From: Cnuibacter physcomitrellae
GTDB taxonomy: Bacteria > Actinomycetota > Actinomycetes > Actinomycetales > Microbacteriaceae
DNA length: 64,000 nucleotides
Reading direction: 5' to 3'
NCBI RefSeq assembly: GCF_014640535.1
Contig: NZ_BMHD01000001.1
Location: 124,001 to 188,000 of the forward strand
Positions within the stretch are counted from its first letter, which is position 1; each line of letters opens with the position of its first letter. Below the pieces are notes generated by a model that saw nothing but the letters and a program-made list of their open reading frames with translations, had not been told where the DNA came from and ran no database searches. This document shows positions 18,052 to 25,522 of the stretch, in pieces. A program made the position numbers and the translations under genes.

Positions 18052-19278
18052 ATGCGTCCCGCCGATCACCCCTCCGCGCCCGAGGGGTGGGGCCGCGCGG
18101 AGGGACCCTTCAGCGGCAGGGGTCCGCTGCCACCGCGCGCGAGGCTGCTGCTCCCCGTGGTGGTCTCCCTGGTGATCGGGGTGGGCGGTACCGTCTTCCA
18201 GCTCGGCGGGCTGCGGATGTGGGGGCTCGCGACCTGGCATCCGGTCGTCGCCCTCGCGTTCGCGGTCGCGGGTCCGCTGCTCCTCCTCGCCGCACGACGG
18301 TACCCGGGCCCGACGGTGGCCGCGGTGCTGGCGGTCACCGTCGCCGACGTCCTCGTCCAGCCGCACGTCGTCGCCCCGTTCGCCGCGGCGGCGTTCGCCA
18401 TCGTCCTCGCCCTGGCGCGGGGAGCGAGGGTGTGGACCTTCGCCTCGGTCGCCGGAGCCTGGCTCGCCGGGCTCGCGGGGCTGTCCCTCATCGGAGAGGA
18501 GTGGCCGCCGCCGCGCCTGGTCGCCACCACGGTCGGCCTCATCGTCGCGCTCGGCGCGGGCGAGTTCCTCCGCACCCGGCGGCTGCGCATCCGCGAGCGG
18601 CAGCTGCTGTGGCAGCGCCGACGCGAGGACGCCGCCGCCGAGGAGCGTGTGCGCATCGCGCGCGAGCTCCACGACGTGCTGGCGCACTCCCTGTCGCAGA
18701 TCAGCGTGCAGGCGGGCGTCGGGCTCCACCTCCTCGACGCCCAGCCGGAGCTGGCGCGATCCGCCCTGGAGAGCATCCGGGTCACGAGCCGCACCGCGCT
18801 CGACGAGGTGCGCAGCGTGCTCGGCGTCCTCCGCTCCGACGACCCGTCCCGTTCTGCGACCGTGGGCGCTGCAGACCTGCCCGGTGCCGGGCGGACGCCG
18901 CAGCCCGGTCTCTCGAACCTCCCGGGTCTCGTCGACTCGGTCGCGACCCCGACGATGACGACCTCGCTCGAGGGCGACATCGATCTCGACCTTCCGCCGG
19001 CCACGCAGTCAGCGCTCTACCGCATCGCGCAGGAGTCGCTGACGAACGCCGTGCGCCACGCGCAGGCCTCCGCAGTGGTCGTCCGGCTTAAACCGCTTCC
19101 GGGTGCGGTCGAGCTCACCGTCTCCGACGACGGCGTCGGACTCGAGCGCACCGAGCCCGGCCGCGGCATGCTCGGCATGCGCGAGCGCGCCGAACTGCTC
19201 GGCGGGACGCTGGACGTGGGACCGACGGAGGGCGGAGGAACCACGGTGCGCGCGACGATCCCGAGGAGACGGCCATGA
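18052..19278 (+). CDS. NarL-type sensor histidine kinase
   Basis: A 408-residue kinase. Several membrane helices fill residues 25-165. The HisKA_3 dimerisation segment carries the phospho-acceptor histidine in RIARELHDVLAHSLSQ (about residue 207). The HATPase domain has SLTNAVRHA (N box), SDDGVGL and GRGMLGMRERAE. It passes phosphate to the response regulator whose ATG overlaps its stop. The signal is unknown; the absence of a large extracellular loop suggests intramembrane or envelope sensing, as in LiaS/DesK types. Confidence 0.92.
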   Translation: MRPADHPSAPEGWGRAEGPFSGRGPLPPRARLLLPVVVSLVIGVGGTVFQLGGLRMWGLATWHPVVALAFAVAGPLLLLAARRYPGPTVAAVLAVTVADVLVQPHVVAPFAAAAFAIVLALARGARVWTFASVAGAWLAGLAGLSLIGEEWPPPRLVATTVGLIVALGAGEFLRTRRLRIRERQLLWQRRREDAAAEERVRIARELHDVLAHSLSQISVQAGVGLHLLDAQPELARSALESIRVTSRTALDEVRSVLGVLRSDDPSRSATVGAADLPGAGRTPQPGLSNLPGLVDSVATPTMTTSLEGDIDLDLPPATQSALYRIAQESLTNAVRHAQASAVVVRLKPLPGAVELTVSDDGVGLERTEPGRGMLGMRERAELLGGTLDVGPTEGGGTTVRATIPRRRP

Positions 19279-19943
19279 TCCGAGTCGTGATCGCCGACGA
19301 TCAGCACCTCATCCGCGGCGGCTTCAGCGCACTGCTCGAGAACGAGCCCGACATGACCGTCGTGGGGGAGGCGTCGACCGGGCGCTCCGCCGTCGACGTG
19401 GTCAGGGCCACCCGGCCCGACGTCGTGCTCATGGACATCAGGATGCCCGACGGGGACGGGATCGAGGCGACGGCGGCGATCACCGCCGACCCCGCCCTGG
19501 CCGCCACCCGCACCGTCGTCGTGACCACGTTCGAGCTCGACGAGTACGTCGTCGACGCCATCCGCGCGGGAGCCTCCGGGTTCCTGGTGAAGGACACCGA
19601 ACCGGTCGAGCTCATCCGCGCCGTCCGGGTGGTGGCGTCGGGGGACGCCCTGCTCTCGCCGAGCGTCACCCGGCGCCTCCTCGAGCGCGTGGCGCCGGCG
19701 CTGACTCCGATGACCGACGGCCTGCTGACCGAGCTCACCGACCGGGAGCGCGAGGTGCTCGCCCTCGTCGGCCAGGGGCTCACCAACGAGGAGGTCGCGG
19801 CCCGGCTCTTCCTCAGCCCGCTGACCGCCAAGACGCACGTGTCGCGGATCATGTCGAAGCTCGGTGCCCGCGACAGGGTGCACCTGGTCGTCACGGCGTA
19901 CGAGTCGGGTCTGGTGCGTCCCGGCATGCGCCCGGGGGAGTAG
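19275..19943 (+). CDS. NarL/LuxR-family response regulator
   Basis: A 222-residue regulator. The receiver has the acidic pair VVIADDQ, the phospho-acceptor aspartate in VVLMDIRMPDGDG, the conserved threonine in VVVTTFELDEYV and the lysine in FLVKDTEP. The LuxR-type HTH is LTDREREVLALVGQG to TAKTHVSRIMSKLGARDR. It is coupled to the kinase by an ATGA overlap. The palindrome at 17974 is the obvious candidate autoregulatory site. Confidence 0.94.
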   Translation: MIRVVIADDQHLIRGGFSALLENEPDMTVVGEASTGRSAVDVVRATRPDVVLMDIRMPDGDGIEATAAITADPALAATRTVVVTTFELDEYVVDAIRAGASGFLVKDTEPVELIRAVRVVASGDALLSPSVTRRLLERVAPALTPMTDGLLTELTDREREVLALVGQGLTNEEVAARLFLSPLTAKTHVSRIMSKLGARDRVHLVVTAYESGLVRPGMRPGE

Positions 19944-20036
19944 CGCGGATTCGTCCTGGCGGCGGATTCGCGGAGGGCCATCGCCGGGGAGTGTGGTGGT
20001 GCGGTCGCTCCGGCCGCACCGTCGAAGGGATCCATC

Positions 20037-20372
20037 GTGTCCGCACTGCTCGCCACCGTCTCCGCCGCGGGGCCCGTCGCCCACCCCTGGGGCTTCGGAC
20101 CCGGCCCGTGGCTGTTCATCCTCATCCCGCTGTTCTGGTTCCTCGTCCTCGGCCTCGTGTTCGCGCTCGTCGGTCGGCGACGCTGGCGGCGATCCGCACC
20201 CGGCTCGGCGTTCGGGCCGGGCTACGGCGAGGCCGGCTACGGACCCCAGGGCTGGGCCGGACCCGGTCGGAGCGCGGAGTCGACCCTCGCCGAGCGCTTC
20301 GCCCAGGGGGACATCGACGAGGTCGAGTACCGCGCCCGCCTCGAGGTCCTCAGGGCGAACCGGCCCTCCTGA
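20037..20372 (+). CDS. Small membrane protein with SHOCT domain
   Basis: A 111-residue protein with one strong hydrophobic helix (FILIPLFWFLVLGLVFALVG, residues 27-46), a Gly/Tyr-rich linker and a C-terminal SHOCT motif (LAERFAQGDIDEVEYRARLEVL). SHOCT segments are short helical modules with a proposed oligomerisation role. The GTG start has a GAAGGGA ribosome binding site. It may be a target or accessory of the preceding two-component system (93-base gap), but this is inference. A strong hairpin follows. Confidence 0.85.
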   Translation: MSALLATVSAAGPVAHPWGFGPGPWLFILIPLFWFLVLGLVFALVGRRRWRRSAPGSAFGPGYGEAGYGPQGWAGPGRSAESTLAERFAQGDIDEVEYRARLEVLRANRPS

Positions 20373-20379
20373 CGGCAGA

Positions 20380-20411
20380 GCGGATGCGGGCTGCCGCCGG
20401 CCCGCATCCGC
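20380..20411 (+). terminator. Strong GC-rich hairpin after the SHOCT gene
   Basis: A perfect 12-bp stem (GCGGATGCGGGC/GCCCGCATCCGC) with an 8-nt loop, 7 bases after the SHOCT stop and upstream of the ispG promoter. No U-tract. Confidence 0.65.
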
Positions 20412-20470
20412 CCGACCCGGTGCCGGATGGACGCTGATCGGGCGCTGACCGCTCGCCCAGAGAACGGACT

Positions 20471-20476
20471 TAGACT
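20471..20476 (+). promoter_or_regulatory. -10 box for leaderless ispG
   Basis: TAGACT, six bases before the GTG of ispG; no ribosome binding site precedes the start. Confidence 0.55.
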
Positions 20477-20482
20477 GGCGAC

Positions 20483-21631
20483 GTGGCTGCAATCAACGTC
20501 GGGATCCCCCAGGTCCCCGAGACCCTCGCTCCTCGTCGCAAGTCCCGTCAGATCCGGGTCGGCAAGGTCCTCGTCGGCGGCGACGCGCCCGTGAGCGTGC
20601 AGTCGATGACCACCACGCCCACCACGAACATCAACGCCACCCTGCAGCAGATCGCCGAGCTCACCGCCTCCGGCTGCGACATCGTGCGCGTGGCCGTGCC
20701 CTCCCGCGACGACGCCGAGGCGCTGCCGATCATCGCCAAGAAGAGCCAGATCCCGGTCATCGCCGACATCCACTTCCAGCCCAACTACGTGTTCGCCGCG
20801 ATCGACGCCGGCTGCGCCGCCGTCCGCGTGAACCCGGGGAACATCCGCAAGTTCGACGACCAGGTCGGCAAGATCGCCGCGGCCGCCAAGGCGGCGGGCG
20901 TCAGCCTCCGCATCGGCGTCAATGCGGGGTCGCTCGAGCCGTCGCTCCTCGCCAAGTACGGCAAGGCCACGCCGGAGGCCCTCGTCGAGAGCGCGGTCTG
21001 GGAGGCGTCGCTGTTCGAGGAGCACGACTTCCACGACTTCAAGATCTCCGTGAAGCACAACGACCCGATCGTGATGGTCAAGGCCTACCGCCTGCTCGCC
21101 GAGCGGGGCGACTGGCCGCTCCACCTCGGCGTCACCGAGGCCGGCCCGGCGTTCCAGGGCACGATCAAGAGCGCGACCGCGTTCGGCATCCTGCTCTCGG
21201 AGGGCATCGGCGACACGATCCGTGTCTCGCTCTCGGCCCCGCCGGCGGAAGAGGTGAAGGTGGGACTGCAGATCCTGCAGTCGCTCAACCTGCGCGAGCG
21301 CAAGCTCGAGATCGTCTCCTGCCCGTCGTGCGGCCGCGCCCAGGTCGACGTGTACACCCTGGCGAACGACGTCACCGAGGGCCTCCAGGGCATGACCGTC
21401 CCGCTGCGCGTGGCCGTCATGGGCTGCGTCGTGAACGGCCCGGGCGAGGCCCGCGAGGCCGACCTCGGCGTCGCCTCCGGCAACGGCAAGGGCCAGATCT
21501 TCGTCAAGGGCGAGGTCATCAAGACCGTCCCCGAGGCCGAGATCGTCGAGACCCTCATCGCCGAGGCCAACCGCCTCGCCGCCGAGATGCCCGCCTCCGC
21601 CGTCGGCACCCCCGAGGTCGTCACCGCCTGA
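20483..21631 (+). CDS. ispG: 4-hydroxy-3-methylbut-2-enyl diphosphate synthase
   Basis: A 382-residue IspG (GcpE), the iron-sulfur enzyme that converts MEcPP to HMBPP in the MEP pathway. The cluster cysteines are visible in [11 protein letters not shown] and [11 protein letters not shown], and the N-terminal TIM-barrel has [10 protein letters not shown] and ADIHFQPNY. It starts at a GTG six bases after TAGACT, giving its own leaderless transcript separate from dxr/rseP. It is followed by a non-coding repeat island rather than another gene. Confidence 0.96.
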   Translation: MAAINVGIPQVPETLAPRRKSRQIRVGKVLVGGDAPVSVQSMTTTPTTNINATLQQIAELTASGCDIVRVAVPSRDDAEALPIIAKKSQIPVIADIHFQPNYVFAAIDAGCAAVRVNPGNIRKFDDQVGKIAAAAKAAGVSLRIGVNAGSLEPSLLAKYGKATPEALVESAVWEASLFEEHDFHDFKISVKHNDPIVMVKAYRLLAERGDWPLHLGVTEAGPAFQGTIKSATAFGILLSEGIGDTIRVSLSAPPAEEVKVGLQILQSLNLRERKLEIVSCPSCGRAQVDVYTLANDVTEGLQGMTVPLRVAVMGCVVNGPGEAREADLGVASGNGKGQIFVKGEVIKTVPEAEIVETLIAEANRLAAEMPASAVGTPEVVTA

Positions 21632-21672
21632 CCCGCCCGCCGGGGCTCGCCCCCGGCGCCCCGCCGCGCGGT

Positions 21673-21770
21673 CGTCTGGGGCACGCCTCCGGCGCCCCCC
21701 GCCTCGCGGTGGTCCGCGCGGGTGTCCGGGGCACGCCTCCGGCGCCCCCGCCTCGCGGTGGTCCGCGCGG
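21673..21770 (+). repeat. Two-copy direct repeat of about 50 bp
   Basis: Two nearly identical tandem copies containing GGCACGCCTCCGGCGCCCC and GCCTCGCGGTGGTCCGCGCG, with a partial, degenerate copy before them from about 21640. Confidence 0.75.
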
Positions 21771-21792
21771 GCGTCCGGCTCGCGGCGGCACT

Positions 21793-21865
21793 GCGGGTTC
21801 CGCCCTCGCAGCGTGCCGACGCCGCCGATACGGCCCTCTGTCGCTGTGTAGCGGGCGCAACCCGC
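21793..21865. repeat. 73-bp inverted-end module 1
   Basis: The left end GCGGGTTCCGCCC (21793-21805) and right end GGGCGCAACCCGC (21853-21865) are reverse complements at 12 of 13 positions; the interior is not shared with the other modules. Confidence 0.75.
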
Positions 21866-21940
21866 TGTCAGCTGGCGGGCCCGTCCCACCGCCCTGGTGA
21901 GGGCACCACGCGGCACCTTCCGCCGACCGCGCCTCCTGCT

Positions 21941-22013
21941 GCGGGTTCCGCCCGCTCAGCACGTGGGAATCGCCCCTGCGGCGGCTCATCAGCTCTGAGG
22001 GGGCGCAACCCGC
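21941..22013. repeat. 73-bp inverted-end module 2
   Basis: The best-preserved module: a 19-bp left end (21941-21959) pairs with 21995-22013 at 17 of 19 positions. It starts 148 bp after module 1. Confidence 0.8.
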
Positions 22014-22085
22014 ATGGACCCAGCCGAGGCGAGCCATCTCGGGTCCCGCCGCTCGACGCTGGCTGGCTAGTCGGGCCGGCCCGAG

Positions 22086-22158
22086 ACGGGTTCCGCCCGC
22101 CCAGCGCGCCGTCGACGGCGATGCCGCGCTAAGCCGGCTCCCGGAAGGCGCAATCCGC
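22086..22158. repeat. 73-bp inverted-end module 3
   Basis: Left end ACGGGTTCCGCCCGCC and right end GGAAGGCGCAATCCGC, more diverged. It starts 145 bp after module 2; another left end (GCGGAGTTCCGCCC) follows about 151 bp later. Confidence 0.65.
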
Positions 22159-22289
22159 GTGATCCCGTTCACCCGGCCACGGTCCGGGCCTGGCCCGCGG
22201 CCGGAGCTCGCTGCCGAGCCGAAGGGGGCGGCGGTCGCGGAGTTCCGCCCGACTCAAGCCGCGATGGTGGCCCAGGGTCCGGCTCGACT

Positions 22290-22780
22290 CACGCGGTGAT
22301 GGCGGTCCGCGGGTTCCGCTCGCTCGGCGTGATGATGGTGGTCGTGGGTTTCGCTTGCTTGGCGTGGTGAGGGTGGTCCGTGGGTTTCGCTTGCTTGGCG
22401 TGGTGAGGGTGGTCCGTGGGTTTCGCTTGCTTGGCGTGGTGAGGGTGGTCCGTGGGTTCGGCTTGCTTGGCGTGGTGAGGGTGGTCCGCGGGTTCGGCTT
22501 GCTTGGCGTGGTGAGGGTGGTCCGTGGGTTCGGCTTGCTTGGCGTGGTGAGGGTGGTCCGTGGGTTCGGCTTGCTTGGCGTGGTGATGGTGGTCCGCGGG
22601 TTCCGCTTGCTCGGCGTGCTGATGGTGGTCCGCGGGGGTTCGGCTCGCTCGGCCTGGTCATGGTGGTCCGCGGGTTCCGCTTGCTCGGCGTGGTGATGGT
22701 GGTCCGCGGGTTCCGTTCGTTCGGCACGATGATGGTGGTCGCGGGTTCCGCCCGCTCGGCGCTGCGACGGCGGCCGGGAG
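22290..22780 (+). repeat. 36-bp tandem array, about 13 units
   Basis: The GGGTT anchor recurs at 22311, 22346, 22382, 22418, 22454, 22490, 22526, 22562, 22598, 22636, 22672, 22708 and 22743. Spacing is exactly 36 bp from 22346 to 22598 and 35-38 bp at the edges. The central units are almost identical, the edge units degenerate. The plus strand of a unit is rich in G and T and has almost no A. There are no spacers, so it is not a CRISPR array. Confidence 0.92.
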
Positions 22781-22813
22781 GCGGCGTGCGCGCTGCCGGA
22801 GGGCGCAATCCGC
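22741..22813. repeat. 73-bp inverted-end module 4
   Basis: The last array unit provides the left end (GCGGGTTCCGCCCGCTCGGC) and the right end is GCCGGAGGGCGCAATCCGC at 22795-22813; the length is again 73 bp. It ends 8 bases before the DUF559 stop codon. Confidence 0.7.
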
Positions 22814-22820
22814 GCCGTCG

Positions 22821-23657
22821 TCAGTGGGACCGACGGTGCTCGCCGCGGCGGACGATGTCGAGGATGGACTGGAGGCAGCGCGCCCAGTCGTAGCAGACGT
22901 CCCAGTGGGTGAAGCGGAGGACGAGGTATCCCTGCGCCGCGGCCTCCCGGTCTCGGCGCCGATCCTCCTTGAACCCCGTCGGTGTTCCATGCGTCTGGTA
23001 GCCGTCGACCTCGATGATGAGACGGTCTCCGACAAGCAGGTCCACTCGCCCGAGGCCCGGGATCCAGACCTGTGGACGGACGCGCACTCGCCGGCTCCGC
23101 AGGCCGAGACGGACCTTCGTCTCGAGTCCTGACTGGGCCGAGCCGTCGGTCCGCGCGAGGAGGGCTCTGTGCTTCTCGGGGAGGACGGCGAGAGCGTCGG
23201 AGAGTTCCGAAGGCGTCATCAGGCGACGGTTGAGGACCGAATCTAGCGTGGCCACCGCGTCGAGCATCGGTTGGCAGCGGACTGCGCAGGCGACTGCGGC
23301 GGGCATCGTATCGGCGGCGGCCATCGGGAGGGCCAGCGGAAGCCGATGCACGCGCATCCCCTCAGCCTCGAGCCGGTCGCGCTTCGCTGCGGTCCGCAGG
23401 TGGATCCCGTCGTCGGAGAGGACCCACACACCGGACCTGCGGAGCAGACTCAGACAGCTGAGCCGCCCGCCTGCGCGTACGGCCGCGACCGCTTCTCGGT
23501 CAGCGCTCTCGAGCGCCACCCACCCCTTCCGGACTCGGACGAGCGACCCGCGCCTGACGGCGTCGTCGATGGATCGCGGCCCGTGCCCTTCGCTGATGAG
23601 GGCGGCGCGAGGGGCGATCCCGCCGAGGCGGAGAACCGAGTCGAGGAGCATCGTCAC
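22821..23657 (-). CDS. DUF559 nuclease-like protein with AbiEi-like N-terminal domain
   Basis: A 278-residue protein starting at GTG 23657 (GGGGAG 9 bases upstream; ATG 23651 is an alternative). The N-terminal about 60 residues (GGIAPRAALISEGHGPRSIDDAVRRG...) resemble the winged-helix domain of AbiEi-type antitoxins. The C-terminal DUF559 domain has the PD-(D/E)XK/Vsr-like pattern: VDLLVGDRLIIEVDGYQTH, then DRRRDREAAAQGY and VLRFTHWDV. DUF559 proteins are common and uncharacterised in actinobacteria, often in several copies. Nuclease activity is inferred from the motif. Its 3' end abuts the repeat island, so a link to those repeats is possible but unproven. No antitoxin or toxin partner is adjacent. 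Confidence 0.85.
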   Translation of the reverse strand: MTMLLDSVLRLGGIAPRAALISEGHGPRSIDDAVRRGSLVRVRKGWVALESADREAVAAVRAGGRLSCLSLLRRSGVWVLSDDGIHLRTAAKRDRLEAEGMRVHRLPLALPMAAADTMPAAVACAVRCQPMLDAVATLDSVLNRRLMTPSELSDALAVLPEKHRALLARTDGSAQSGLETKVRLGLRSRRVRVRPQVWIPGLGRVDLLVGDRLIIEVDGYQTHGTPTGFKEDRRRDREAAAQGYLVLRFTHWDVCYDWARCLQSILDIVRRGEHRRSH

Positions 23658-23766
23658 AGGATGCTGCTCCCCTCGTCGCCGCGGGGCTCTCAAACGCTCT
23701 CTGTGGACAACGCGGCGTCGTCGGCCCAGTGTGGACGAGCCGACGACGCCCGGGAGTGCCCTCAGC

Positions 23767-24072
23767 TCACGACGGGAGGACGGGACACCCGTCGACGCCC
23801 TGCACGCACATGCTGAACGAGAACCCGATCAGGCCCATCGACGACAGAGCCCACAGACAGGCGACCGCGAAGACGATCGCCCCCGCGGAGACGACCACGC
23901 CCGCGGGCGCGACGGCGTCGGCCGAGCCGCGCGTCTTCGCCCGCACGAGAGCGACGATGCTGACGACGAGTCCGAGGACGGGGGCGACCAGAGCGAGCGA
24001 CAGACCCACCACGCTGAGCGTGGCGGTCCCTCTCGGCTCCGAGACTTCGATGACCTCGCTGGAGCGTTCCAT
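23767..24072 (-). CDS. Small two-helix membrane protein (DUF4190-like)
   Basis: A 101-residue protein: a short acidic N-terminus, then two hydrophobic stretches (about residues 18-45 and 55-85) separated by a basic/polar loop (VRAKTRGSADA). The order resembles DUF4190 proteins. It is a paralogue of the upstream neighbour (24098-24403), and they lie 25 bases apart on the same strand, probably in one transcript. Function unknown. Confidence 0.75.
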   Translation of the reverse strand: MERSSEVIEVSEPRGTATLSVVGLSLALVAPVLGLVVSIVALVRAKTRGSADAVAPAGVVVSAGAIVFAVACLWALSSMGLIGFSFSMCVQGVDGCPVLPS

Positions 24073-24097
24073 GGCGATCTCCTCTCGATGCCGGGGC

Positions 24098-24403
24098 TCA
24101 GTAGCCGTAGGAGAAGGAGGCGGAGAGGGCGCCGCCGATGGCGGAGACGATGCCGATCACCAGGCTGAGCGCCATCACGATGATCGCGACGATGACACCC
24201 CATCGGGCGAGAGCGTTGCGGTAGCCCGCGCGCTTCGACTGGTTCAGGGCCACGATGCTGAGGATCAGACCGATGAGCGGCAGGACGAACGCGAGGATCA
24301 GCCCGACGATGCTGAGCGTGCGGCCCGGGTCGTCGGCGACGGACCCTCCAGGCGACGGCGAGGGCGGCGCCGGGGGCATGGGTGCGTACTGGTCCTGGGA
24401 CAT
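24098..24403 (-). CDS. DUF4190-like membrane protein with Pro-rich N-terminus
   Basis: A 101-residue protein with a Pro-rich cytoplasmic N-terminus (MPPAPPSPSPGG) and two hydrophobic helices around the loop ALNQSKRAGYRN, typical of DUF4190. GGAGAC lies just upstream of the ATG. It is the first gene of a minus-strand pair with its paralogue. A 25-bp tandem repeat array lies directly upstream. Function unknown. Confidence 0.8.
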   Translation of the reverse strand: MSQDQYAPMPPAPPSPSPGGSVADDPGRTLSIVGLILAFVLPLIGLILSIVALNQSKRAGYRNALARWGVIVAIIVMALSLVIGIVSAIGGALSASFSYGY

Positions 24404-24426
24404 GACTGGGTCTCCTCCATCTCATC

Positions 24427-24551
24427 CGGGCCGTCTTCGACCGGCCTCAACCGGGCGGTCTCCGACCGGCCTCAACCGGACCGTCTTCGACCGGCCTCAT
24501 CCAGGCCGCCTCCGAGGGGCCTCATCGAGACCGACGTCGAACGGCCGACAT
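24427..24551. repeat. Five-unit, 25-bp degenerate tandem repeat
   Basis: Units begin at 24427, 24452, 24477, 24502 and 24527. The first three are close copies around GTCTTCGACCGGCCTCA; the last two drift. It occupies the intergenic region between the divergent DUF4190-like gene and tetR. Confidence 0.85.
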
Positions 24552-24607
24552 CTGATCGAAGGTGACTATAGCTCATCTCTCGCCGGGCGCGATGCGAGCA
24601 CCGGTGC

Positions 24608-24613
24608 GACAAT
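24608..24613 (+). promoter_or_regulatory. -10 box for leaderless tetR
   Basis: GACAAT, six bases before the GTG start at 24620. Confidence 0.4.
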
Positions 24614-24619
24614 GGCAGC

Positions 24620-25279
24620 GTGTCGAATCGCCCTTCCCCTCGACGGCCCGCCGGCAGGCCGCGCGCGTCGTCGAAGGAGATGCTCGAGGAGGCCGCGGCG
24701 GAGCTGTTCGTCGAGAACACCTACGAGCGCACGACCATCGAGCAGATCGCTCAGCGCGCCGGGGTGAGCCGCAACACGTTCTTCAACTACTTCGCGTCCA
24801 AGAGCGACCTGCTGTGGGCCAGGCTCGACGACGGGGTCGACCTCCTGGCGGAGCGTCTCGCAGAGGCGTCCACGCATCCGATCGACCCCTACGAGGCGGT
24901 CGAGCGCGCCGTCGCCGAGACGCTCGAGGGGCTGGCGCGCGGGCCCGCGCCGCTGGTGCTCACCCAGTACGAGGTGATGGGCGTCGACGACGACCTCCGC
25001 GCCGGCGGGCTCACGAGGGCCCTCCGTCACGCCGAGGTGATCGAGCGCTTCCTCGCATCGCGCCTGGGCCCCGAGGCGCCCTCGGCCCGAGCGGTCTCCC
25101 TCGCGGTGGTGGGCGCCGCCGCAGCGGCCGTGGGCGAGTGGGCGACCGCGGGACCCGACCGCACCGGCCCCGGCAGCTACGCGATCGCGGCGGTGCACCC
25201 GGTGCTGGCCGGGTACCGGGCAGCCGACGGGGCCCTGCCCGCCGAAACAGCGCCCCATAGCAGCCGGGAAGGCCTGTAG
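24620..25279 (+). CDS. TetR-family transcriptional regulator
   Basis: A 219-residue TetR regulator. The N-terminal HTH has the family pattern ERTTIEQIAQRAGVSRNTFFNYFASKSDLL (about residues 33-65, key residues VSRNTFFNYF). The C-terminal half is a ligand/dimerisation domain with no clear relative. The GTG start is probably leaderless. Its TAG stop coincides with the -10 box of the ileS promoter. It could control the divergent DUF4190-like pair; the tandem repeats between them might contain sites. Confidence 0.9.
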   Translation: MSNRPSPRRPAGRPRASSKEMLEEAAAELFVENTYERTTIEQIAQRAGVSRNTFFNYFASKSDLLWARLDDGVDLLAERLAEASTHPIDPYEAVERAVAETLEGLARGPAPLVLTQYEVMGVDDDLRAGGLTRALRHAEVIERFLASRLGPEAPSARAVSLAVVGAAAAAVGEWATAGPDRTGPGSYAIAAVHPVLAGYRAADGALPAETAPHSSREGL

Positions 25280-25282
25280 AAT
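25277..25282 (+). promoter_or_regulatory. -10 box of the ileS promoter
   Basis: TAGAAT, which also contains the tetR stop codon; a start near 25289 would place the whole T-box in the leader. The -35 region is poor. Confidence 0.5.
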
Positions 25283-25288
25283 CTCCTC

Positions 25289-25522
25289 TCGACGACGTCG
25301 ATCCGGCCATCACCGGGGAGTCTCCGGAAGAACGGCGAGAGCTCAGTAGAACCGGGCGGGCGGGCCCGACACAGCCCAGACGAGCGGCCAGACGCAGAAG
25401 CAGCAGACGCACCACGCGGAAGCACATGCACCACGCAGACGCACTGGCAAGCGAGGTGGTACCGCGGATGCGGAGCGCAGCTCCGGGTTCGTCCTCGTGG
25501 AAGAGCCTTCCAGTGGAGAACC
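25289..25522 (+). ncRNA. Isoleucine T-box riboswitch (leader of ileS)
   Basis: The 230-base leader has the T-box signature GCGAGGTGGTACCGCGG (25451-25467), whose TGG bulge pairs with the tRNA acceptor end. A short Stem I near the 5' end (CCGG/CCGG around 25303-25316) presents the specifier AUC at 25309-25311, an isoleucine codon. AGTAGAACCGGG follows, as in other actinobacterial ileS leaders. No U-rich terminator is seen before the gene and the final segment includes the Shine-Dalgarno GTGGAGAACC, so control is probably at translation initiation: uncharged tRNA-Ile opens the ribosome binding site. Confidence 0.92.

Larger units (their letters stand above)
21632..22820. other. Non-coding repeat island between ispG and the DUF559 gene
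   Basis: About 1.2 kb without a credible gene. It consists of a two-copy 50-bp direct repeat (about 21673-21770), four modules with inverted ends, each exactly 73 bp (starts 21793, 21941, 22086, 22741), a degenerate left end near 22237, and a 13-unit, 36-bp tandem array. Open frames on both strands here arise because the repeat period is a multiple of three; their products are monotonous 12-residue repeats with no ribosome binding site. Confidence 0.8.

Noticed and set aside
21793-22158. Integron attC sites
   Set aside because: Ends are constant with variable interiors, but the order (GGTT first, AACC last) and the sequence do not match RYYYAAC/GTTRRRY, and there is no integrase or cassette gene.
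22290-22780. CRISPR array
   Set aside because: Units are contiguous with no unique spacers and no cas genes are present.
22254-22808. 184-residue minus-strand frame with 12-residue repeats (GPPSPRQASRTH type), and a 113-residue plus-strand frame
   Set aside because: Both result from the 36-bp period being divisible by three. There is no ribosome binding site, and composition matches the repeat and not the local coding pattern.
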